Shown: one piece after another, positions 34,659-41,576 of the stretch
How the letters are laid out: each line of letters starts with the position of its first letter
How positions within the stretch are numbered: position 1 is the first letter of the stretch
From: an uncultured Oscillibacter sp.
GTDB lineage: Bacteria > Bacillota > Clostridia > Oscillospirales > Oscillospiraceae
DNA: 64,000 nucleotides
Reading direction: 5' to 3'
Assembly: GCA_910577405.1 (NCBI GenBank)
Contig: CAJTMG010000012.1
Coordinates: 1 to 64,000, forward strand
The notes under the pieces: model-generated
What the model was told of the DNA's origin: nothing
The model's input: the letters and a program-made list of their open reading frames with translations, nothing else
Databases searched by the model: none
Position numbers and translations under genes: made by a program

Positions 34659-34680
34659 AAAAGGGAGGCAAATGCCCCCC
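34659..34680 (-). terminator. Terminator of the prophage late transcript
   Basis: Read on the minus strand, GGGGGGC (34674-34680) pairs with GCCTCCC (34663-34669), one G-U, loop ATTT, then TTTT. It lies directly after the last prophage gene. Confidence 0.75.
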
Positions 34681-34686
34681 CTTTAA

Positions 34687-35523
34687 TCAATGCCTTACGA
34701 TATACTGATAATACCGCGCCAGTTTTTCAGGCTGAGCGTCCTTGTCGTCCAGGAAGGCCTTTGCCATATAGGCGTAGAAATCCATACTGCTGCATCCGGC
34801 TTTCTCCGCAGCCTTGACGTAATCTGAATACATCATGTTCATCGCCAAATAGTATTCCAGTGGGTCGCACTGGATTCCCCTTTGGTTTCGGGCTTCCTCA
34901 GTTTTTTCCATGGACCAGTGAGGGCCACGGGACCCGTCGGCGTTCTCCATGTGCTTGGCCCACTCCATAGCCGTCTCCCGTGTCATAGGGGGAACATCCA
35001 TATCGGCCTTGTAGCCGCCCATTTGAGTGCCGCTTTTCCGGTAGGTCAGCTCATCCATATTTTCTCTGCGGCCTGCGTCAGAACGATATTCCTTTCCAAA
35101 CTCCTGCGGGGTTCTGGAAGAACTATCCTCCATGACAAAACCGATCTTATTCCGGGGGCGGTTGTACTCCTGGTGCCGGTCAGACTCGTATACGGGCGGA
35201 ACATATGGTGTCGTCATAGGATAATGGCTTTCAGGCCGGTATGCCTGCCGATCGTCCCAATACCGGCTGTCAGCCCACATACCCGCGCCGTCGTTCTGAG
35301 GTGCAAAACGACCATCATCATAATGTTCACGCCCGCGACGGTCCCGAAAACGGAATTCAGGACCGTAATTTTCACCTTCGTATTCGGCGCGACCATATTC
35401 CATCCGCGCATCTTTTCCGTATCCGGGTCGACCATAACCCATGCGGCTGTCATCATAAGACCGTTCGCCGCTCTGCCTACCCTGCCCAGCGGACATCAAC
35501 AGCATTCTAGTGCTTCTCTTCAT
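34687..35523 (-). CDS. Prophage protein of unknown function, Tyr/Arg-rich N-terminus
   Basis: A 278-residue protein in two halves. Residues 15-170 are low-complexity and rich in Tyr, Arg, Gly and Asp (for example MGYGRPGYGKDARMEYGRAE), probably disordered. Residues 180-278 form a compact helical domain (TRETAMEWAKHMENADGSRG, PLEYYLAMNMMYSDYVKAAE, FYAYMAKAFLDDKD, YYQYIVRH) that I recall from other Firmicute prophages, where it follows the same neighbours. No catalytic motif is visible. It is the last gene before the prophage terminator and belongs to the five-gene group at 34687-37763. Confidence 0.6.
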   Translation of the reverse strand: MKRSTRMLLMSAGQGRQSGERSYDDSRMGYGRPGYGKDARMEYGRAEYEGENYGPEFRFRDRRGREHYDDGRFAPQNDGAGMWADSRYWDDRQAYRPESHYPMTTPYVPPVYESDRHQEYNRPRNKIGFVMEDSSSRTPQEFGKEYRSDAGRRENMDELTYRKSGTQMGGYKADMDVPPMTRETAMEWAKHMENADGSRGPHWSMEKTEEARNQRGIQCDPLEYYLAMNMMYSDYVKAAEKAGCSSMDFYAYMAKAFLDDKDAQPEKLARYYQYIVRH

Positions 35524-35538
35524 CTGTCAGTCCCCCTT

Positions 35539-35943
35539 TCAGGCAGTAGGTGTCACAGGAGCAGTGGGTGCCGTCCCGTTAATGCTGGCAAGGGAATTGT
35601 CCGGGCAGGGGCAAGTCTTGCCCAGCAGACGGAACGCGCCGCCCGTGGCACTGGTGGAGACCACGGCAGAATACCGGGTCCGGGTACGGATGCCGCACGC
35701 GGTCACCTGGGCGCAGCAGCGGTTAGTCAAAGGGTACTGCTCTGTTCCGGTCCCAATGGTAACGACCACCGGGGCGTTAATGGTGGCCGCCGCGGGAATT
35801 GCCTGGGCAATCACAATGCAGTACTTGCACCCGTTGCGGTAGCTTCCGGCGGGCAGATTCACCACCACGTTCCCGCCAGTGAAAGTGACGGCCTGAGAAA
35901 TTACAAGGCGGTCACAGAGTTTGCAATTGGTTTTGCAAGACAT
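35539..35943 (-). CDS. Prophage protein, small beta-rich with paired cysteines
   Basis: A 134-residue protein starting MSCKTNCKLCDRLVISQAVT at the ATG preceded by GGAGGG (earlier in-frame starts lack a site). Cysteines occur as C-x3-C-x2-C at the start, C-x2-C near residue 40, CC near 75 and C-x-C near 115. The intervening sequence is strongly beta (VTFTGGNVVVNLPAGSY, APVVVTIGTGTEQYPL). It looks like a small secreted or virion-type beta-sandwich with disulfides or metal sites. The function is unknown. Confidence 0.55.
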   Translation of the reverse strand: MSCKTNCKLCDRLVISQAVTFTGGNVVVNLPAGSYRNGCKYCIVIAQAIPAAATINAPVVVTIGTGTEQYPLTNRCCAQVTACGIRTRTRYSAVVSTSATGGAFRLLGKTCPCPDNSLASINGTAPTAPVTPTA

Positions 35944-36023
35944 AATTAAACCCTCCAAAAAGTCAGGGACGGCAGGAACCATGCCCGCCGCCCCGAAATG
36001 GTCACGGCAAAAGCCGGAAGAGA

Positions 36024-36887
36024 TCAGCAACAGCGATTGCCGCCGCAGTCACAGCCGCCATTGTTCCAGCCGGAGAACTGCCCGCAGCAGTTGGTTGGGA
36101 AGTTCACGGGCGTGGGAGGCTGGACAATATAGGCCGCAGAGGGGCAGTCATGTCCAGAACGCCGCAGAATTTCCGCAGTGTTCGCGTCCAGCATTGCGCT
36201 GAACGTGGCGTTCTGCCGGTAGGCCTGAATTTCCGCAGCCTGTTCCGCGATTTTCTGATCCTTGCGGGAAGATTCAATCGCGTCCAGCCTCGCCAGAACC
36301 CGATCAGTGTCATTGTGGGCGTTCTGGATGATGTTGGCAGCGTTGGTAGCCGCAGCGTAAGCGGCGTCGCAGGAGGTCCGCTCAATCAGCCGCTGAGTCT
36401 CACAGCAGCACTGCTGATTCTGGAAGCTCTGATTGTACAGCTGTTGCATCAGCGCGGCCTGTTGCTGGCAGCGGGCCAGCTCCGCCTGAGAAGCGGTCTG
36501 CATGATGACAGTCCCCAGGCCGTTGATAGCGTTGCCCTGGGCATAGAAGCCGTCGCACAGGCCCTGGGTGTTGCCGTCCAGCTTGCTGATGATCGTCTGG
36601 GTATCAAGGGCCCTCTGGAGTACCGCCTCCGTGGGATAGCCGCCGCCGAAGCCGCCATAACAGCCGGGGGCAGGATAGGGAACGACCGTCACATTATCAC
36701 CTCCGCTGTTTCCGCCGTTGTTATTGCGGCCACCAAGACCGTTGCCATTGCCCCAGCCAAAAATGATCGCCAGGATAATAACAGCCCACAGACCCTCGTT
36801 GCCGAAGAAGCCGCCGCCGTTGTTGCCGTTGTTCCCGTTGTTTTCGGACTGACCCGCCAGGAACCCGGTCAGCAGTTCGTTGCCCAT
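36024..36887 (-). CDS. Prophage membrane-anchored protein, Gly/Asn-rich with Cys-rich ends
   Basis: A 287-residue protein starting at the ATG ending at 36887 (AAGGAG upstream). Order: short head, Asn/Gly run, one hydrophobic helix (LWAVIILAIIFGWG), a second Asn/Gly run, then a long helical region (TEAVLQRALDTQTIISKLDG ... QNQQCCCETQRLIER ... NIIQNAHNDTDRVLARLDAI), and a C-terminal Cys/Gly-rich tail. The arrangement, with the CDGFYAQ motif and the CCC before a helical rod, is one I recall as frequent next to structural genes of gut Firmicute phages. The function is not known. The polarity suggests a membrane- or virion-associated fibre. Confidence 0.6.
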   Translation of the reverse strand: MGNELLTGFLAGQSENNGNNGNNGGGFFGNEGLWAVIILAIIFGWGNGNGLGGRNNNGGNSGGDNVTVVPYPAPGCYGGFGGGYPTEAVLQRALDTQTIISKLDGNTQGLCDGFYAQGNAINGLGTVIMQTASQAELARCQQQAALMQQLYNQSFQNQQCCCETQRLIERTSCDAAYAAATNAANIIQNAHNDTDRVLARLDAIESSRKDQKIAEQAAEIQAYRQNATFSAMLDANTAEILRRSGHDCPSAAYIVQPPTPVNFPTNCCGQFSGWNNGGCDCGGNRCC

Positions 36888-37038
36888 AAAAAAACTCCTT
36901 TTCATGTATTGCAATCCGAGGGGCGCGCTCCCCCGGAAACTGCCGGATTGAGCGCGGTTTTCCTCAAGACCGCAAACTGAAAAGAAGTGAAGATTTGACT
37001 TCTTATTTGATTTTCTGCCTGGCTCCCGCGCCGGAAGC

Positions 37039-37272
37039 TCAGAAGCGGATTCCCAGCCCCGCCAGGATGTCCTCAGGGGTGGTCCCGGCCTCCCGTGCCA
37101 AGTTCCGGGCGGTCTGCTCCAGCTCCGCTGGAGACTTGCCCTGAATCATGCGCCGTGCCTGGACCGCTTTGGGGTCCTGAGCGTTCTGACCGCCTAAAAA
37201 CTGCTGGACCAAGTTCATGGGATTTCCTCCGCCTGCCGCCAGCTGGATAATGCTCTGAATCATATCGTTCAT
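37039..37272 (-). CDS. Small prophage protein of unknown function
   Basis: A 77-residue product with an N-terminal amphipathic helix (NDMIQSIIQLAAGGGNPMNL) and a helical second half (ARRMIQGKSPAELEQTARNL, EDILAGLGIRF). It begins four bases inside the upstream gene (ATGA). The 135 bases after it, up to the next gene, hold only an AG-rich leader. Confidence 0.5.
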   Translation of the reverse strand: MNDMIQSIIQLAAGGGNPMNLVQQFLGGQNAQDPKAVQARRMIQGKSPAELEQTARNLAREAGTTPEDILAGLGIRF

Positions 37273-37763
37273 GCCTTATTCCCCTTACCAGATGTCTTTT
37301 CGGTCTGTTCCTTCACCGGAGGCCGCAATGCTGTCAATTCTTCCCGCAAGGTCTCCAGCTCTCTTCGGAGACTGTTCACCTCTTCCATAGGCGCGTAGGC
37401 CACAGCAACTGGAGCCGGGTCGACCACAGAAACGGAGGGCGGCTCATACCGGTAAGCTCGAAACAAGGGGTTTCCATCGTCGCCCAGAGCTTTGGCGTAG
37501 ATGTAGCCGTGGGACCAGTCCGGCATGATGGTTAGGGCCCCGGAGAAGTCCGTGGGCACCGCCTTGGCCTCGTCGAAGGAAGCCACCGGCCGGAAGATGA
37601 CGCCGGACTGTTCCGCCCTGGCCGAGGGTTGAGGCTGTGCAGGCGGCTGAGAATACTGAGCTGGGCCACCAGTCTGATAGCCATTGCCCAGCCAAGTTCG
37701 GTTGTTACCGGTCCGCTGGTTCAAAGGCTGGCCGGTATATGGGTCAAAACGGTACTGCTCCAC
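37269..37763 (-). CDS. Prophage protein, Pro/Gln-rich head and coiled-coil tail
   Basis: A 164-residue protein: an unstructured N-terminus (RFDPYTGQPLNQRTGNN, then SQPPAQPQPSARAEQ), a small central domain (VASFDEAKAVPTDFSGALTI, HGYIYAKALGDDGNPLFRAY) and a coiled coil (EEVNSLRRELETLREELTAL) before a Lys-rich end. The start is GTG (GTGGAGCAG) seven bases after AAGGAG, directly downstream of the triple TGATAG repeats. It is the first gene of the accessory group. The function is unknown. Confidence 0.55.
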   Translation of the reverse strand: MEQYRFDPYTGQPLNQRTGNNRTWLGNGYQTGGPAQYSQPPAQPQPSARAEQSGVIFRPVASFDEAKAVPTDFSGALTIMPDWSHGYIYAKALGDDGNPLFRAYRYEPPSVSVVDPAPVAVAYAPMEEVNSLRRELETLREELTALRPPVKEQTEKTSGKGNKA

Positions 37764-37822
37764 TTGACCAACTCCTTCTGGTTTTTTCGCAAATTATTTT
37801 ACAACAAATTCCAAACCAAAAA

Positions 37823-37850
37823 CTATCAATTTCCTATCAACAAACTATCA
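37823..37850 (-). promoter_or_regulatory. Three TGATAG direct repeats at one-turn spacing upstream of the accessory gene group
   Basis: On the minus strand TGATAG is found at 37845-37850, 37834-37839 and 37823-37828, each exactly 11 bp from the next and all on one helix face. They lie 60-90 bases before the first gene. A -10-like TAAAAT follows. This looks like a cooperative activator or repressor site. Confidence 0.5.
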
Positions 37851-37862
37851 GGGCAAAAGAAA

Positions 37863-37889
37863 GCCGCCCGGCCATTACAGCGGGGCGGC
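37863..37889 (-). terminator. Terminator separating the accessory gene group from the upstream gene
   Basis: GCCGCCC (37863-37869) and GGGCGGC (37883-37889) form the stem. On the minus strand it is followed by TTTCTTTT. Confidence 0.7.
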
Positions 37890-37933
37890 TGGACTTGCAC
37901 CAGCGGCGGCGGGGTGCCGTCGGCCTTGCGGGT

Positions 37934-38446
37934 TTATGCGAAATAGTATTTGTAGTATCTTCGTTCAGCCTCTTCGAGGTCAAAAATTGAATCTTCTAGT
38001 TCTGAATCATCCTCAGACGCGGCAGCGGCATCAAGAAGTTTTATGCACAGGAGTAATTCGGCCTCCGCTTTCCGCAGTTTGTCAAAAAACTTCTCTGGGT
38101 CTCTTTTCTTCAACTTTGAAGCAGATTCACAGGATTTTTTCATTCTGACTTCTTCGACGGATTTTAGCCATGCCCTGTGTTCCCCCTCGGTAAAGCCGAA
38201 ATGGATTTTTGCCTTACCGTTTTTGAGTGGGTATACGTTAACGATCCGCCCGCGCCACTCATAATGGAGACAGCCGCCAAAAACGTAGAATCCGCCATTT
38301 ATACTATTCTGCCGCGTGAATTGCTCGATCTTGACTCCATCCTGACGCTCAAAAACCATAAGTTGCTTTTCGGAGATAATTTTCTCGCTCGTCCCAGCGT
38401 AGTCAAACAGGGACGGAAGAAACACATCATCGAACCAATTTTTCAT
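37934..38446 (-). CDS. Prophage protein of unknown function
   Basis: A 170-residue protein starting MKNWFDDVFLPSLFDYAGTS at the ATG ending at 38446 (ribosome site AGGAGG; the longer open frame lacks one). The first half mixes strands and aromatic residues (FYVFGGCLHYEWRGRIVNVY, KAKIHFGFTEGEHRAW); the second is charged and helical (KLKKRDPEKFFDKLRKAEAE, then an acidic tail ending YYKYYFA). I recognise no family. Confidence 0.5.
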   Translation of the reverse strand: MKNWFDDVFLPSLFDYAGTSEKIISEKQLMVFERQDGVKIEQFTRQNSINGGFYVFGGCLHYEWRGRIVNVYPLKNGKAKIHFGFTEGEHRAWLKSVEEVRMKKSCESASKLKKRDPEKFFDKLRKAEAELLLCIKLLDAAAASEDDSELEDSIFDLEEAERRYYKYYFA

Positions 38447-38492
38447 AAATCCTCCTTCCAGGTTTATCACCCATGAGCGCCGCCCAGGAGGG

Positions 38493-38804
38493 TTAGACCT
38501 CCCGGGAAAGCGCGTTGTACTGGTCAATCTCTTTGCCCTTGAGCCAGCCGTAAACATACCACGCTTGCAGCACCTCTGTAATTGCCATGTCAACACCAAG
38601 GCCAATGTTGTGGCCCATGCTGCAAGCGGTTTTGTAGATGTCCTCTGTCTGTGCCATAACAGAGCGTCTATTCTCCCGTGCAATATGGCACGCCACATGG
38701 ATAGGGTCTACCGCCGTGCTATACCAGTTGATGGGTGCCCTCGCGATATCGCAGGCAGCAAGCACCTCAGACAGAACGCTAAGCGTGATTTCTTTTCTTG
38801 TCAT
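38493..38804 (-). CDS. Prophage protein of unknown function, all-helical
   Basis: A 103-residue product starting MTRKEITLSVLSEVLAACDI at an ATG preceded by GGAGGG. It is predicted to be mostly helical, with two His/Cys-bearing segments (DPIHVACHIAREN and YKTACSMGHNIGLG). No family is recognised. It is divergent from the plus-strand ribbon-helix-helix gene, and the shared intergenic region contains operator-like palindromes. Confidence 0.5.
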   Translation of the reverse strand: MTRKEITLSVLSEVLAACDIARAPINWYSTAVDPIHVACHIARENRRSVMAQTEDIYKTACSMGHNIGLGVDMAITEVLQAWYVYGWLKGKEIDQYNALSREV

Positions 38805-38903
38805 GTTAATTCCCTCCCGCCAGTTTGGGCTGTCTATCATGTGTGATTACCGGGGATGGTACCCCATAACAGGGCAGATTGCTGGGCTGTGTTGCCTCTT
38901 GTT

Positions 38904-38999
38904 GTTATTATAATAACATGGTTTAACCATGTAATCAATAGTGAATATTTACAAAAAATAAATTTAGTTTTGTAGAAAATATACATGGTTATGCCATAT
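38904..38999. promoter_or_regulatory. Operator-like palindromes in the divergent region before the RHH gene
   Basis: ACATGGTTTAACCATGT (38916-38932) is a perfect 17-base palindrome; a second, imperfect copy ACATGGTTATGCCATAT (38983-38999) overlaps the -35 region of the plus-strand promoter. GTTATTATAATAAC (38904-38917) is a third palindrome overlapping the first. Confidence 0.6.
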
Positions 39000-39008
39000 A
39001 ATATTTGA

Positions 39009-39014
39009 TATAAT
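39009..39014 (+). promoter_or_regulatory. -10 element of the RHH gene promoter
   Basis: TATAAT, 18 bases before the start codon; the -35 at 17 bp (TGGTTA, 38986-38991) is poor and lies in the second palindrome. Confidence 0.5.
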
Positions 39015-39032
39015 ATGTGACGAGGTGATATT

Positions 39033-39230
39033 ATGGGTTTGACTGATGCAAAAAGAAGAGCAAATAACAAATACATTGCTGCTAATATGACCGTTTTGGG
39101 ATGCAAAATGCGCAAAGACAAAGCAGATCGATTCAAGATGGCCTGTAAATTAGCTGGAACTACTCCAAATGCTGTATTTACCAAAGCTGTTAATGCGTTT
39201 TTGGGCGAAAAAGAAGAGGCCTGGGATTAA
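39033..39230 (+). CDS. Ribbon-helix-helix-like DNA-binding protein
   Basis: A 65-residue protein. After a basic start (MGLTDAKRRANNKYIAANMT) it reads VLGCKMRKDKADRFKMACKL, then AGTTPNAVFTKAVNAFLGEK: a short strand, a helix, a turn and a second helix as in Arc/CopG repressors. It is one of the few plus-strand genes in the late region, has its own promoter, and the palindromes around it point to self-repression. It may also control the divergent gene 38493-38804. Confidence 0.6.
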   Translation: MGLTDAKRRANNKYIAANMTVLGCKMRKDKADRFKMACKLAGTTPNAVFTKAVNAFLGEKEEAWD

Positions 39231-39258
39231 ATTCCTCGGTCCTCTTCTTTTGCGTTAT

Positions 39259-39465
39259 TCAATTCTGTACTTTTTGGATTTTGTCTTTTATGGATCTGAT
39301 ACGGCGGTCCACAGTGGGAACAGACAGGCGCAAGGCTTCCGATATCTGCACACGGGATTTTCCGCGCGCACAGAGGTCAAAGACGGCCTGCTCCTCATCG
39401 GTGAAATTACAATCCCTGCGGTATCGCTGACAATCCGAAAGGATCATGCAACGCAGGAGGATCAT
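39259..39465 (-). CDS. Small helix-turn-helix protein downstream of the endolysin
   Basis: A 68-residue protein with FTDEEQAVFDLCARGKSRVQ and ISEALRLSVPTVDRRIRSIK, the helix arrangement of LuxR/sigma-region-4 type DNA-binding domains. It begins directly after the endolysin stop codon (TAAATG). It has no sensor domain. A role as regulator of the late accessory genes, for example at the TGATAG repeats, is possible but speculative. Confidence 0.6.
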   Translation of the reverse strand: MILLRCMILSDCQRYRRDCNFTDEEQAVFDLCARGKSRVQISEALRLSVPTVDRRIRSIKDKIQKVQN

Positions 39466-40104
39466 TTACACCTTCCCGATTTTCTTCGCGAACCGATAGA
39501 GCATGGTACACATCTGCTGGCGGGTAAGGGTCTGGGAGAGCATCAGATCACCGGAGCTGTTGCCGGTGAGGATGCCATTCTTTTTTGCCCACTCGACGGC
39601 TTCCTTGTGGGCGGGGCTGGGGGTATTGTCCATAGGTTTGACCTCCTTATCATAATTTGGACGGATGTAGGCTTTGACGGTGTATGTCTGCCGGGTCCTG
39701 CGGCAAACCATCCCGCCGTTGGACTGACTGCCGGAAGAACCGGGGGATGTGTTGCCCTCAATGGCCGTGATGGAGTTGCCGGACGCGGATTCAACGATGC
39801 CGGTATGCCCAAAGGTGTAGATCACGATGTCCCCAGCACGCGGCGCGGAAGTTTTGACCTGATCCGGATGATTACGCTTGTACCAGTTCAGCAGTTCGCC
39901 GCAGGAGGCCGTGACGCAGGGCAAACGCATATCGGCACGGGCAAAACACCACTGCACAAAGCACATACACCAAGGGTAAGCAGAGCCGGAGACACTTTTG
40001 CCGTAATACCAAGTATTGTACTTGACATTGTTGGAGTTTGCCGGAGACTCTTTTACTCCCAGCTCTTTCCGGGCAACGTCTAAGACTCCTTTAGTTGTTG
40101 CCAT
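39466..40104 (-). CDS. Endolysin: CHAP amidase with SLH-like C-terminal module
   Basis: A 212-residue protein starting MATTKGVLDVARKELGVKES at 40104, which has GAGGG upstream. The CHAP domain (about 5-140) has the catalytic Cys in YPWCMCFVQWCF and His in FGHTGIVESASGN; it cleaves peptidoglycan peptides at lysis. After a linker, EAVEWAKKNGILTG and TLTRQQMCTMLYRFAKK form one SLH-like/wall-binding repeat. There is no signal peptide, so release depends on the holin encoded just upstream (14-base overlap). Confidence 0.85.
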   Translation of the reverse strand: MATTKGVLDVARKELGVKESPANSNNVKYNTWYYGKSVSGSAYPWCMCFVQWCFARADMRLPCVTASCGELLNWYKRNHPDQVKTSAPRAGDIVIYTFGHTGIVESASGNSITAIEGNTSPGSSGSQSNGGMVCRRTRQTYTVKAYIRPNYDKEVKPMDNTPSPAHKEAVEWAKKNGILTGNSSGDLMLSQTLTRQQMCTMLYRFAKKIGKV

Positions 40105-40402
40105 TGCCGTTGCCCTCATTCTTGATGCTAATTGTGTCAGAACTGTGCGGGAAAATATCCTGTGCGGGCTTCAGGGCATCCATCAGCATTTCGACCATAC
40201 CGGTAGTGGCCCCGGCAGCGTCAGCCTTGGCCTCGCCCATGATGTACGCCACCACCGACGCCGCAGAAACCACCGCACCTGCCACGGTAGAGATCGTGCT
40301 TTCGTCAAGGCCGAAGACCATTGCCAGGCCAGCGACGATTCCAGCAATTGCCGCCCAAAGTTTGCGGCTGCTGAGTTTGCGTTTCAAGTCAATCTTGTTC
40401 AT
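40091..40402 (-). CDS. Phage holin
   Basis: A 103-residue protein starting MNKIDLKRKLSSRKLWAAIA at the ATG ending at 40402 (AGAAGG upstream). Two hydrophobic helices (about 16-32 and 39-55) are followed by a hydrophilic C-terminus, as in the LL-H/phi-LC3 holin families. It precedes and overlaps the endolysin. Confidence 0.75.
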   Translation of the reverse strand: MNKIDLKRKLSSRKLWAAIAGIVAGLAMVFGLDESTISTVAGAVVSAASVVAYIMGEAKADAAGATTGMVEMLMDALKPAQDIFPHSSDTISIKNEGNGNGNN

Positions 40403-40451
40403 ATAGTACCTTCTTTCTCCGGATTTGCTCCGGTTTTTAACTTTTTGGGCC

Positions 40452-40469
40452 ATTTTTGTTAACAAAAAT
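40452..40469. repeat. 18-bp perfect palindrome
   Basis: ATTTTTGTTAACAAAAAT, immediately left of the operator pair of the plus-strand island; it may be an operator or mark the island edge. A small hairpin CCGGA/TCCGG with TTTTT lies 20 bases further left. Confidence 0.5.
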
Positions 40470-40475
40470 TTTTTA

Positions 40476-40525
40476 CGCTAATTTTAGCATTTTCTATTGA
40501 CAAACCGCTAATATTAGCGTATAAT
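40476..40525 (+). promoter_or_regulatory. Consensus promoter with two palindromic operators, island start
   Basis: TTGACA (40497-40502) and TATAAT (40520-40525) are separated by 17 bases, a perfect sigma-A consensus. Positions 40506-40519 of the spacer are the perfect palindrome CGCTAATATTAGCG. A near-copy CGCTAATTTTAGCA lies at 40476-40489, 30 bp away centre to centre (three helix turns). This is a textbook repressible promoter. Confidence 0.85.
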
Positions 40526-40564
40526 AAGAAACATCAAGAGGGGAAACCCAAGGAGGAAAACAAA

Positions 40565-40921
40565 ATGAAGAAGTACAATCTGTCTAGCATCATGAAGGCC
40601 GCATGGGTACGGTTCAAGAAGTTCAACGCTCCCTATAACGGCAAGATCGTTCACACCTTCAGCGAGTGCCTGAAAGCTGCTTGGGCTGAGGCTAAGAAAG
40701 CTGCCCGCGTGTTCACCGGCATCGTACGCAACGTGCAGGTCGCCGGGACCATGATGCACCCCGTTCTGGTCAACGTCGACATGGACGATCTGACCGTTAC
40801 CGGCAACACTTTCCCTGTGCGTAAGCTGATGCGGGAGCTTGGCCTTGATTGGGACAAGGAGAACAAGGCTTGGACCGGGACCCGTGAAACCCTGAATGCC
40901 CTTTGTGTCAAGTACGTCTGA
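40565..40921 (+). CDS. Island protein 1, unknown function
   Basis: A 118-residue protein: a basic, Trp-containing N-terminal half with a repeated AAW motif (SSIMKAAWVRFKKF, SECLKAAWAEAKKAAR), then a small domain FPVRKLMRELGLDWDKENKA followed by WTGTRETLNALCVKYV. The second part resembles short domains in which an aromatic-rich hairpin follows a helix (recruitment domains of mobile-element proteins). Similar N-termini occur, as I recall, in other Firmicute mobile elements. It has a strong site (AAGGAGG) and is first in the island operon. The function is unknown. Confidence 0.55.
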   Translation: MKKYNLSSIMKAAWVRFKKFNAPYNGKIVHTFSECLKAAWAEAKKAARVFTGIVRNVQVAGTMMHPVLVNVDMDDLTVTGNTFPVRKLMRELGLDWDKENKAWTGTRETLNALCVKYV

Positions 40922-40937
40922 TATTAAGGAGGAAAAG

Positions 40938-41297
40938 ATGAATAGCCTTAATCCTATCAACTGGGGCAAATTGCCCGAAGAAATCTTGAATTCCATCGAG
41001 GCCGCAAAAGCGGAATATGGGTGGGATAGCATTGGAATCCGTATACAGGAAGATATCCCCTTCACGGTCGGTCCTATCAATCATGTTTCTCACGTATGGA
41101 TTGATGGTGAAGAAACCGACGAAGAATTGCCTGGCATTTGCACGATTTCTGCGACTTGCATCAATATCTTGTGCAAGGCGGCTACTGGTTATATTGGGGA
41201 TCATGTTGCCATCATTGCAGGTGATGTTGTACAGTACGGAGAAGACTTAGGTGAAGTAATTATGTCAGACGCCGAAGTGGTGGAGGTATTAGTATGA
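40938..41297 (+). CDS. Island protein 2, unknown function
   Basis: A 119-residue acidic protein starting MNSLNPINWGKLPEEILNSI at the ATG preceded by AAGGAGG. It contains mixed strands and helices (WDSIGIRIQEDIPFTVGPI, HVWIDGEETDEELPG) and ends with a run of strands (AIIAGDVVQYGEDLGEVIMS). It is probably a small soluble protein; the high negative charge contrasts with the basic product before it, so the two may bind. It overlaps the XRE gene by four bases. Confidence 0.5.
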   Translation: MNSLNPINWGKLPEEILNSIEAAKAEYGWDSIGIRIQEDIPFTVGPINHVSHVWIDGEETDEELPGICTISATCINILCKAATGYIGDHVAIIAGDVVQYGEDLGEVIMSDAEVVEVLV

Positions 41298-41575
41298 GGC
41301 GCAAATATAGAGACTGCCAGCGGGCGGACGGGAATTGCTCCGCCTGCAATCTGGTCAATTACGGGCTGGACTGCCACAACCGGACGATTGTCAGCCTGGA
41401 GTGGACGCGGCTGGCGGTTGGGATGTCTCAAAAGGAGCTTGCGGAAAAGTCCGGGGTGAACATCCGGCAGATTCAGCGGGTAGAACTGGGGGAGGCGGAG
41501 GCCGGAAACCTGACCGCCAAGAATCTCCTTGCCCTGGCTGATGCTCTTGGCGTAGAAGTAAGGGATTTGATTTGA
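41294..41575 (+). CDS. XRE-family regulator with Cys-rich head
   Basis: A 93-residue protein. Residues 1-30 carry four cysteines (RDCQRADGNCSACNLVNYGLDC), a possible zinc knuckle, and 33-93 are an XRE helix-turn-helix (TRLAVGMSQKELAEKSGVNI, RQIQRVELGEAEAGNLTAKN, LLALADALGVEVRDLI). It is third in the operon that starts at the palindromic promoter and is the natural candidate for its repressor. The start overlaps the preceding stop. Confidence 0.75.
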   Translation: MRRKYRDCQRADGNCSACNLVNYGLDCHNRTIVSLEWTRLAVGMSQKELAEKSGVNIRQIQRVELGEAEAGNLTAKNLLALADALGVEVRDLI

Positions 41576-41576
41576 T

